Assembly (NCBI GenBank): GCA_015183035.1
Contig: JACZZP010000001.1
Span: forward strand, 1,240,001-1,304,000
Direction: 5' to 3'
DNA length: 64,000 nucleotides
From: Meloidogyne chitwoodi
Lineage: Eukaryota; Nematoda; Chromadorea; Rhabditida; Meloidogynidae
The notes under the pieces are model-generated. The model was not told the DNA's origin. It saw nothing but the letters and a program-made list of their open reading frames with translations, and did no database searches. Both the position numbers and the translations under genes were made by a program. Shown piece after piece: positions 24,138-35,000 of this stretch. Position 1 is the first letter of the stretch, and every line of letters starts with the position of its first letter.

Positions 24138-25537
24138 ATGAACCCAATACTTATATCTACTCCAAAACATTTTGTAAATGGTAATATTATTCGTATTGGC
24201 CTTAAAAATAATGAATTATTTGTTGGTTATCGAGATAAAACAATTTTAGAGATTTGGTCTATAAATTGTTTTATTCCTTCTTCTTGGCATCAATTATTTA
24301 AACAAGAATATCATGATCTTTTTTATGTTAAATGTACTTTATCCTCAATAAAACAAAATTATATATTTGTTTTAGTCGCAGCATTTTTTGTTAGTTTTTT
24401 TCTTTATTTTTATTTATTTATTTTTTTTTAATATTTTTGGCAAATCAGGGACGTGATGGAAGTGTTTGTATTTATCGTTATAACCTTGATTCTAAATTTT
24501 GTGATGAATTTTCATTAGATTCTGAAGAAGCTAATAAATTTGAAGAAGTTACATTAGAAAGAGTTGGACTTGGATGTGGAAATAAAAGAAATCAATTATT
24601 TCTTTATGATCGTACAATGGTTACTGGAGAAATTCCATTTTGGAATATTAATTTAAATGAAGAAAAAGTTGTTTTTTTAAATTATAAAAAAATATTTAAA
24701 TTAAATTTATTTTTAGATGACTTTTTCAGTAAATTCAGTTCCTTTACTTGATGAAGAAAATATTTGTAAAAATTGTACCCGATTCCCAATTGTTTTAGAT
24801 GGAGATAAAAGAATGGCTTTAAGAATAAGCAATGATTATCAAGTAATTAATTAAAATATATTTTTTTTTAAATTTCTTATTTTCTTTGAGGTTTTTATTT
24901 ATATTTCTGACAATGAATGTTGGGAACCATTTAATGTTGATAATAAAAAGACTGGATTGGATGTGAATTTAAAAATGTTTTTTTTATAAATAATTATTTA
25001 TATTATAATTTATTAATTTTTAATTATTTATTTATTTATTTTAGTTTTCTTCATTTGCAGTACGTGGACTTAATGAAACATTTGGACGTAATTGGCATCG
25101 TATTACTGTAATTGAATCTAAATTATCAATTTTTGTTGATGGTGATTGTTGTATTTTTAAAGTTTTAAAAAATGGAGAACATTTATTTTTTAAATTTACA
25201 ATTTCTAAAAAAGATTGTACTTATAGGTTAATTTTAATTAATTTAATAAAAATATTATTTTAGTCTTTTAAATTGTGGTTGTATTTCATCATTGGATAAA
25301 AGATTAGAAACTCTTTGTTTTTTATCTTGTTCAAATTCAAAAATAGCTTTTATTAATAAACATATTATTGGTTTTGTATCAATTCAACCACAAGAATTAA
25401 AAGAAATTTGTTTTTGGACTTTACAAAAAGAATATTTTGTTGAAAAAACATTAAATAATTTATGGAAAGGAGGAAAAACAGAAAAAGAATTAAGAAAAAT
25501 ATTTTTAATTAATTCATCATTAAAATTAATTAAATAA
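24138..25537 (+). CDS. Unrecognised protein, propeller-like then lectin/LamG-like
   Basis: Six or seven exons from ATG 24138 (MNPILISTPKHFVNGNIIRI) to TAA 25537. Splicing at GTTAGT..ATCAG gives VLVAAFFGRDGSVCIYRYNL, reminiscent of a beta-propeller blade. A middle part with C..C (ENICKNCTRFPIVLDGDKRM) follows, then RISNDYQVFIYISDNECWEP..FAVRGLNETFGRNWHRITVIE..LSIFVDGDCCIF, which has the W-H-r-I...l-s-i-f-V-D-G-D shape of laminin-G/concanavalin-like jelly rolls. The C-terminus is basic and helical (LWKGGKTEKELRKIF). No signal peptide is seen. I do not recognise the family; the fold suggestions are inference from pattern. Confidence 0.6.
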
Positions 25538-25608
25538 TTTAAAATAAAAATTTATATTATTATTATTAACTAAATTAGTTTTTTAAAATTAAAAAATTAT
25601 TTTATAAA

Positions 25609-28176
25609 TCATTTTGTATGGTTTTGTATTGAAATAGGAGAAAATATAGCACCCCCAACAATATTTACTGGACCACCAATTGTTGTTGATAATGGTAAAT
25701 TAGTAGTAGTAGTAATTATAGAAGAAGAAGAAGATAATGTTGTTATTATTTTATTATTTTCAGAAGAAGAAGGTAAAGAAGTTAAAATAATTACTAAAAT
25801 AATTGTTAAAACACCTATAATTCCTGTAGTAATTAATGCTCCTCTTAATAACCATTTTTTACGAAAATATTTATTATTATTATTACGAAATAAATTATTA
25901 CTTCCATTTGTAGAATTACTTAAAGATGTAGAAATAATTGTGTTTCTTGATTCTAAAAAATATTTATTCTTTAAAATAAAAAATATTTAAATTTACTTTT
26001 TGTTGGTTCATCAATTGAAGGTAACATATTAACATTTTTTTGGCCTTTTGGACTTAAAGGTGGTGGAATAATTGCTTGAATATAAGGAACAGCTGCAGAA
26101 GATATTGAACGGCGCATAGCTCCTCCACTATTAATTATTCCTTCATCTTTTTGTATTAATGAATTATTAATAATTGGAGGAATTTTATTATTATAAGATT
26201 GTAATTGTTGTATAAAAGGTGATGTTTTGATGTTTGTTTGTGAATTTATTGGAATTATTTGATTTTGTTGTTGGGATGTTTTTAAATTCTTAAAAAATTA
26301 TTTAATTTTTTTTAATAAAAAAACTCTAACATTATTATTATTATTATCTATTTGAGAATTATCATCATTTTGAAGAGGAATAGGTAAAGGTTTTTCAACC
26401 TAAACATAAATTATTTATTTTATTTAAATTATTATTATTTAAAAAACTTTTAATGTTGATTCAACAATTTTCATTTGTGGCATTTCTTCATCAGCAATTG
26501 TTGCTAATGGTTTTTCTATATTATTATTATTAATATAATTATTATTATTATCTTCATTATTATTATTATTATATTCTTTAGGCATTTGAAGTGTAGGTAC
26601 TACTACTCCTCCTCTACATTGTAATTTTCCTCTTGAAGCTAAACCATTTTTTGTAGAACGAAAATTATACTTAATTTTTTTAATTTTTATTAAATAAATA
26701 AATAAATAATTAATTACATTTTCATTTACTGCCAATAATTCCTCAGCTCTTTGTCTCATAAGCATTTGAGCTGCTGCCTCAGGTAATTGTACACATTCAC
26801 GTAAATGATCACTTTTTGCTGCACTTGGTAAAACATTTGCAGTATTTCCATTAATTAAATTATTTTTTTGAGCTCCACTTCCTACATACATATGTATAAA
26901 TTAATTTTTAAAGAATTATTATTATTAAATATAATTAAATATATTTAATAAATAATATTATTTTAATTAAAAAATATATTATTACCTATTCTACGAGCAG
27001 CAGCTGCCATAACTGCTCCTCTTGGCAATCCATTAAGTAAAGAAGCTGGAGGTACAGGTAATTTTATACCACTTGGTTGTAAACGACGTTGTGTTCCAGG
27101 TGTACTCATTGGACTTGAAAGAAGTGAAGGGGATGCTGTGTTTGGAAATGAACTAAAAAAAGAAAGAAATAAAGAAATTATTTGTTTATTTATTTTATAT
27201 TTTTTATTTAATTTTTATTTTCTGTGATTTTCTCATATTTTTTAAAATAATTTTTTATTCTTTTTCGTCTAATTAATATACCTAATATATTCTATAATAC
27301 TTTTTTATTTTATTTATTTTTTAAAAAACCACATTCTATTTATTTATTTATAATATAACAATTTATTAGAACGAAGAAAAAAGATATTTTTCTACTTCAC
27401 TTTATGAGTCCAATCGAACATTACCGAATGGAACTTAATTCCAAATGATTTTGTTAAGGAATTAGAGTCTCATTTAGTGATTACAGGAATTGGTCCCAGT
27501 CATTTGTTCTGGTCCCTTTTTTTAGTTTAAAAAAAGGGATGAAACTTGGACCGGAATTCCCTATTTTCTCCAAAAAACTGAAAAAAGGATCCGGAAAAGT
27601 GACCGGGATCAATTCCCATAATCACTAAATGAGACTCTAATTCCTTGAAAAAATCGTTCACTAAATTTTGGACTCATAAAATGAAGTAGAGCCGTATTTT
27701 TTAAATAAATAATTATTTTAAAAAATACAAATATTTTGTCTCTTCTCTAATTATAAAAAAAGTTCAAAAAAATATATAAAGAATACAAACTTTGAATGTC
27801 CTAAAACATTTTTACTATTACTACTAATTGATTGTCTTCTCATTTTATTTAAAATTAAAAGTTGTTTTTGATCATAACTTTGACTTAATTTATTTATATT
27901 ATTTCCTAGCTCTTCTTTTTCTTTTATTAAAGAAATAATTGGTGATCGAACATTAAAAGAATTAATAGAAGAAGATCTTTCAGAATTTTCCTTTTTTTGA
28001 GTATTATTTCCTTCATTATTAATAATATTATTATTATTACCATAATTAATTCCACTCTGTTCTATTAATATTTTATTATTTATAGATAAAGGTTTTGGTG
28101 GTAATGACATTTCTGATGATACTAGTAATTCTGTTGTTGTTAATGAATTACTAATTGTTGGTGATAATGTTGTCAT
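25609..28176 (-). CDS. Single-pass membrane protein with long low-complexity N-terminal part
   Basis: Start ATG 28176 (MTTLSPTISNSLTTTELLVS), stop TGA 25609, about seven exons. The long N-terminal region is Ser/Pro/Asn-rich, with segments RRLQPSGIKLPVPPASLLNG, LPRGAVMAAAARRIG and a Cys-containing helix (SDHLRECVQLPEAAAQMLMR). Near the C-terminus a basic stretch (YFRKKWLLRG) precedes one membrane segment (ALITTGIIGVLTIILVILTS) and a short Ser/Thr-rich outer tail, so the topology is probably N-in. The intron between 27.15 and 27.80 kb is about 640 bp, versus ~45 bp for its neighbours, and holds a MITE. Family not recognised. Confidence 0.6.
27387..27694. mobile_element. Foldback MITE in an intron
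   Basis: About 308 bp with long inverted arms. The outer arms share CTACTTCANTTTATGAGTCCAA (one variable base); the inner arms share AAGGAATTAGAGTCTCATTT, then AGTGATTA and GGAATTG.TCCC. It is flanked by TA dinucleotides (27385-27386 and 27695-27696), which would suit a Tc1/mariner-type element, but TA flanks are weak evidence in such DNA. No coding capacity. Confidence 0.65.
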
Positions 28177-29042
28177 TTTTATTTAAAAACAAATATATAT
28201 TAGTACTAAAAAATATTATTTTCTCGAATTAAATAAATAAAATAATAATTTAATTTAATTTTAAAAGGTAAAGTAAAAATAATAATAAATAATTAATAAA
28301 ATTATATTTTTTATTCAAACTCTCAATTATATATTAAAATTAAATTTAAAAAAAACAGCTAAACACGATAGACATTTAACAGACATCTGACATTTTCTAT
28401 GATAAATTATAATTAAAAATAAATATAAAGTACATATATTTTTATTTTTTTAGGAAATAATTAATTAAATATTGTATTTATAATTTACTTTAATTTTACA
28501 ATAATTTTAAAAATATTTTAAATTAAAAATAAACATTTAATAAAACTTATATATTAAAATAAATTATAATTTTTAGATATTTACATATATTTTAAACTGT
28601 TTATCTTACAGACAATATTATTTATTTTTTTTATATCAATTTTATTAATTTTCTAATTAAAATGAATATTCAAAATAAAATTAGGAAAATAAAAAAAGAA
28701 AATAATTAATATTTCAAAAAAGCAGAAAATTAAATAAATATTAAAAGTTTATGTGAAATTTTCTTCAATTAGAAATATAATAGTAGAATATAGGTAATAG
28801 AAATGTTTTACCTTTTTCTTTAATATTTACTTAATTTTTAATTATATAATTATTAAAATTAAAATAAATATTAAAAGTTAAGGTGACAAAGAAAATATTT
28901 AATTAAAATAAAGTCGGCATGGAAACATAATAAATAAATTAATAAATAAAACTTTAACACACCTTATATAATAAAACTTAAATTAAACAAAAATCTTTTA
29001 AATTAAATTTGCAATAATTTACATACAAAAATATATTTATTA
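28177..29042. other. Intergenic, A+T-rich
   Basis: Upstream DNA of the membrane-protein gene and downstream DNA of the Ly6-like gene, both on minus. No exon, RNA gene or structured repeat seen. Confidence 0.45.
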
Positions 29043-32000
29043 TTATTTTGTTTTTAATTTTAAATTAAAAAAAAACAAAAATAATGAATAAAATAAAATA
29101 AAAATATTTGTTTTAGTATTTAATATTGTAGAATTTAATATTTCTTTTTGTCTTTTTTTAGTCTGAGATTTAATTAATTTATAATTTATTTTTAAATCTT
29201 TTGAATTTATTATTAAATTTTCATTACATAAATTAATATTACAAATCCATTGTTCAACTCCTAAAATATTTCTATATCCAACCTTTAAAATTTAATTAAT
29301 TTAATAAATTTAAATAAATATAATAATTAATTACTTTAAATTTTGAATATGTTCCAGATTCATTCATACTTAAACAACCTTTTGTTAATTGTTGGCCATA
29401 ACCTTGAATTATTTCACGTTGAATAAAACAAAAATGTCCAAAACATTTTAAGTTAGTTGATTTAATTTTAGAAGAAATATTTTTATTATTTTTAGATAAA
29501 TATTCAAAATCATTAGTTAGACATTTAATTAGATTATTATTATTAATTGGATAAGGTATTTGATTATTACAATTATTCTTAAATATTAATTTTTATTTAA
29601 TTAATTTAATAAAAAAACTTTAGAGCATGTACATCCAGTAATTAATTGTTTTCCAGTATTTATACGATAACAGGCATTTGAACGTAATCCTGTTCCTGGC
29701 CAAATTGAACCTAATAATAAATGAAAATTAAATTGAGCTTGAGGACCACAATTGCGGGAAGTTGTGTTTTCTATAATAGAATTTCTAGTAATCTAAATAA
29801 AAAAATATATTATTATTAATATTATTATTTACATTTAATTGAGTAAAAAAACATAAATCAGAAAGGCAACTAGTTCTAGCAGGTTTAACTATTTGTTGAT
29901 TAATAAATGAAGCTGAGGTACTTGCTTGACATTGAATATTATTTAAAGAATTAAAAGAATTGTTAGATGAATATTTTGAAGCAAAATAACTGTTTGCGTT
30001 ACAAAAATCAGAAGAACTTAATTTATTTAAATAGGTATTTGTTCTATTTTATTAACCAGCCGCTCCGCGACTGGAATAAAGAAACCGCTTCGCGCTTGTA
30101 ACACTGATTCTAGAAAATTTTGGTAAAATACTATAAGAAAATAACCCCTCTAAACCCCCTCTTAAAAAATAAAACTATTAAAAATTAACAACAATCTTTA
30201 AAAATAAGCAACTCCTTAACCCCTGTAAAAAGGCAACACCTCATCCCAAAGCTTAAAAAACAATTACTCATTTAAATCTCAGTTAATAAAAACTCCCGCC
30301 ACACTTCGGGCCTTTGCCTTCGTAATTCCATTACAGATGGATGCAACACTTCTTGCCTTCGGCCCTCGATTCTTCATTAAAGATGGATTCCTCTCCTCGG
30401 GTCTTCGGCCCTCGGTACAACTATTTCAGATGAATGCCACACCTCGGGCCTTCGCCTCTGTTCTACCATCACAGATGGATGCCAACAGTCCTAATCTTGA
30501 GCTAAAATCAAGCTCATCTTGAGCTCAAATCGAGCTCCTTTTGAGCTCAACTCATGCTAATCTTGAGCTCGAATCATGCTCCTCTTGAGCTCAAAGCGAG
30601 CTCATCTCGAGTTCAACTCATGCTCATCATGAGCTGAAATAAAGCTCCTTTTGAGCTCAACTCATGCTAATCTTTCAAATCATGCTCCTCTTGAGCTCAA
30701 ATCATGCTCATCTTGAGCTTAAATTGAGCTCCTTTTGAGCTCAACTCAAGCTCATCATGAGCTCAAATCATGCTTCTTTTGAGCTTAAATCGAGCTCATC
30801 TCTAGCTAAAAAAGCTCAGACATAAATAGAGCTCATATAGATACACGCGCGAAGCGTTTCTTTTTTCAGTGCGCTAGTTCCACCTATCTTATAAGAGAAA
30901 TATAGAGTTTTTTTGAATTTTTTAATTACTTTTTAAATTTGATTTTTTGTATAAAAAGGCATAACTTGTCCTGCGTCTAGATGGCCCCTTGCGATTAATT
31001 GTCTTGCGTCTAGATGGCCCCTTGCGATTAATTGTCTTGCGCTAAATGGCTCCTTGCGATTAATTGTCTTGCGTCTAGATGGCCCCTTGCGATTAATTGT
31101 CCTGCGTCTAGATGGTACCTTGCGATTAATTGTCTTGCGTCTAAATGGCTCCTTGCGATCAATTGTCTTGCGTCTAGATGGCCCCTTGCGATTAATTGTC
31201 TTGCGTCTAAATGGCCCCTTGCGATTAATTGTCTTGCGTCTAGATGGCCCCTTGCGATTAATTGTCTTGCGTCTAAATGGCCCATTGCGATTAATTGTCC
31301 TGCGTCTAAATGGCCACTTGAGATTAATTGTCATGCGTCTAAATGGCCCCTTGCGATTAATTGTCATGCGTCTAAATGGCCCCTTGCGATTAATTGTCAT
31401 GCGTCTAAATGGCCCCTTGCGATTAATTGTCTTGCGTCTAAATGGCTCCTTGCGATTAATTGTCTTGCGTCTAGATGGTCCCTTGCGATTATTTGTCTTG
31501 CGTCTAGATGGCCCCTTGCGATTATTTGTCTTGCGTCTAGATTGCCTTGAAACATTTTAAAAAATTATTTCCGACCTACGAGTTCGAACCCGCATTGACA
31601 TTAGCAAATCCAGCACACTACCACTACACCACAACTCATCTTATCCATTTTTCAATAAAAGTTCTTTTGTCTTTGCCTACCATCTCATAAATCTCAATTT
31701 TTAAATTCCCTTGCAGAGGAGATCTACTCTTTATCTTTATCCGATCCGAACAATTTTTATACCATTGGATAGCCCAAAGTCTGAAGGTGTGCCCTACCGG
31801 CGGGACCAACTCTGTACCTTTATCCACAAAAAAGTTGTGGTCAAAAAACCGCAGCCACTGCCTCTTTTTCTCTTGTAAAAAAACACGTTTTTTGACATTT
31901 TTTCGATATTGTTCGACTTTTTTCAAAAAGTGTTTATATACATTCGATAGCCCTTTAAAAATGCTATCGAATGTATATACATTTACCCACAAAAAAATCA

Positions 32001-35000
32001 AAATTTATAAAGTTATTCCAAAAATTCAAAAAAAACGACCTATTTTATTCTTATAGGTGGAACCAGCCGCTTCGCGACTGGAGTAAAGAAACCGCTTCGC
32101 GCTTGTAACACTGATTCTAGAAAATTTTGGGTAAAATATAAGAAAATAACCCCTCAAAACTCTCTTAAAAAATAAAACCTATTTAAAAATAAAAATCAAC
32201 TTTAAAAATAAGCTGCTCCTTAACCCCTGTAAAAAGGCAAATCCTCATTCAACAGCTTAAAAAACTATTACTCATTAAAATCTCAGTTAATAAAAACTCC
32301 CTTAAAACGCCTAAAATAAAAAAACTTAAAATCCATCCTGTTTTTATTAAAACAATCTTTAAACATAAACCACATTTTTAATATAAAAACACTTTTATCC
32401 ACCCATCGCTGAAAGGTTTTCCATTTTTTAAAAAATCAGCCCCCTTTTAAAAAATACGCTCCTTTTTTGAATTAATCTAAAATTTCGTTTGATATTGAAG
32501 AATTATTTTATTCTTATACGAGCCTTGCGAAGCAGCTTCACGCTTCTAAAGGTTCTTTCAGTTAAGAAAAATTATTTCACCAATATTCTAAAGAAAAATT
32601 TAGTATATTCTAAGGGGTTATGGAATTTTGGGCTCTTAGTATGAGCCAAACTTGAGCCTAACTTAACCCATACTTGAGCCAAGGTTGAGCCTAAATTGAC
32701 CCAACCTTTACCCAAAATTGAGTCAAAATTGATCCAAACTTGAGCCTAAATTGGGCCAAACTTGAGCCTAGCTTGGGCCAAGCTTGAGCCTAAAGAGTAA
32801 AGATTGAGCCGAACTTGAGCCTAACCTGGGCCTAACGTGAGCCAAATTTTGTTCATCTCGAGCTCAAATCGAGCTCATATAGAGCTTAAATTGAGCTCTA
32901 ATCGAACTCATCTTGAGCTTAAGTTGAACTCAAATCAAAATAATCTTGAGTTCATCTCGAAATCATATTGAGCTCAAATCGAGTTCATCTCGAGCTCATA
33001 TAGAGCTTAAATTAAGCTTATCATGAGCTCAAATCACGCTCATCTTGAGCTCAATTGTACTATCCGTGTTATGCTTTAATCTAACGATTTTGTCCCTACA
33101 TGTTTTTAAGGAGTTTATTTAGCCCTTACGATTTAAAAAATTCCATTTTATTCTAGAATCAGTGTTACAAGCGCGAAGCGTTTCTTTATTTCAGTGAGTG
33201 AAGCGCGCTAGTTCCACCTATGTTATTAGAGAATTTGGGTGTTTTTTGAATTTTTTAATTACTTTTTAAATTTCGATTTTTTGTATAAAAAGGTATTACT
33301 GTCCTGCGTCTAGATGGCCCCTTGCGATTAATTGTCTTGCGTCTAGATGGCCCCTTGCGATTAATTGTCTTGCGTCTAGATGGCCCCTTGCGATTAATTG
33401 TCTTGCGTCTAGATGGCCCCTTGCGATTAATTGTCTTGCGTCTAGATGGCCCCTTGCGATTAATTGTCTTGCGTCTAGATGGCCCCTTGCGATTAATTGT
33501 CTTGCGTCTAAATGGCCCCTTGCGATTAATTGTCTTGCGTCTAAATGGCCCCTTGCGATTAATTGTCCTGCGTCTAAATGGCCCCTTGCGATTAATTGTC
33601 CTGCGTCTAGATGGCCCCTTGCGATTAATTGTCCTGCGTCTAGATGGCCCCTTGCGATTAATTGTCCTGCGTCTAGATGGCCCCTTGCGATTAATTGTCC
33701 TGCGTCTAGATGGCCCCTTGCGATTAATTGTCCTGCGTCTAGATGGCCCCTTGCGATTAATTGTCCTGCGTCTAGATGGCCCCTTGCGATTAATTGTCCT
33801 GCGTCTAGATGGCCCCTTGCGATTAATTGTCCTGCGTCTAGATGGCCCCTTGCGATTAATTGTCCTGCGTCTAGATGGCCCCTTGCGATTAATTGTCCTG
33901 CGTCTAGATGGCCCCGTGCGATTAATTGTCTTGCGGCTAAATGGCCCCTTGCGATTACTTGTCCTGCGTCTAGATGGACCCTTGCGATTAATTGTCTTGC
34001 GTCTAGATGGCCTTGAAACATTTAAAAAAAATATTTTCGACCTTCGAGTTCGAACCCGCATTGAAATTAGCAAATCCAGCACACTACCACTACACCACAA
34101 CTCATCTTACCCACTTTCAAATAAACTTGCTTTTGTCTTTGCCTATCATCTCATAAATATCAATTTTTAATTCTTGTCACGAGGATAAGTACCTTAAATC
34201 TTTATCCGATCCAAAAACATTTTATACCATTCGATAGCCCAAAGTCTGAAGGTGTGCCCTACCGTTGGGACCAACTCTGTACCTTTATCCACAAAAAAGT
34301 TGTAGTCCAAAAACCACAGCTACTGCCCCTTTTTCTCTTGAAAAAAAACACGTTTTTTGACATTTTTTCGACATTGTTCGACATTTTTCAAAAAACGTTT
34401 ATATACATTCGATAGCCCTTTCCCTAATCTATCGAATGGATATAACTTTATATATATAAAAATCAAAATTTATAAAGTTATTATAAAAAAACTCAAAAAA
34501 CACCCTATTTTATTCTTATAGGTGGAACCAGCCGCTTCGCGACTGGAATAAAGAAACCGCTTCGCGCTTGTAACACTGATTCTAGAAAATTTTGGGTAAA
34601 ATATAAGAAAATAACCCCTCAAAACCCTCTCTTAAAAATAAAACTTCAATTTAAAAATAAAAATCAACTTTAAAAATAACCCGCTCCTTAACCCCTGTAA
34701 AAAGGCAACCCCGCATTCCACAGCATAAAAACAATTACTCATTAAAATCTCAGTTAATAAAAACTCCCTTAAAACCGCCTAAAATACAAAAAAAACTTAA
34801 AATCCATCCTGGTTAATCTTTAAGCATAACCCCCATTTTTAATATGAAAAGTGCTGCAATTTTTTTAACTGTACCTTTGTACAATTGTATATTTGTAATT
34901 TTTTACAGTCGTATTATTGTACAGTTGTACATTTGGATTAGCCGACATTTTTGCTAACTTTAGCCAAGCATTTGCCAAACTTGAGCCTAACTTGAGCCAA

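Larger units (their letters stand above)
30880..32060. mobile_element. B module 1 (TIR element with 33-bp minisatellite)
   Basis: The left end CCACCTATCTTATAAGAG and right end TTATTCTTATAGGTGG are inverted, and similarity continues for about 75 bp (TTTTTTGAATTTTTTAATTAC.. against its reverse complement near 31990-32040). It contains the minisatellite 30964-31546, a tRNA-like segment, and a block shared with modules 2 and 3 (31640-31970, CCCAAAGTCTGAAGGTGTGC). Confidence 0.75.
33214..34525. mobile_element. B module 2
   Basis: Same organisation as B module 1: inverted ends, minisatellite 33299-34012 (the most homogeneous of the three), tRNA-like segment, then the shared CCAAAGTCTGAAGGTGTGCC block and an ATTCGATAG..CTATCGAAT inverted pair near 34405-34440. 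Confidence 0.75.

Noticed and set aside
31571..31636. A functional tRNA gene
   Set aside because: A and B boxes are present but acceptor and T stems do not pair, so I call it only tRNA-like.
31032..34170. Long ORFs on both strands with LIVLRLDGPLR, ARQLIARGHLD or TINRKGPSRRR peptide repeats, up to 282 residues
   Set aside because: They arise from the 33-bp minisatellite, whose length is a multiple of three, leaving several frames open at once. No signal peptide, splice logic or independent coding support.
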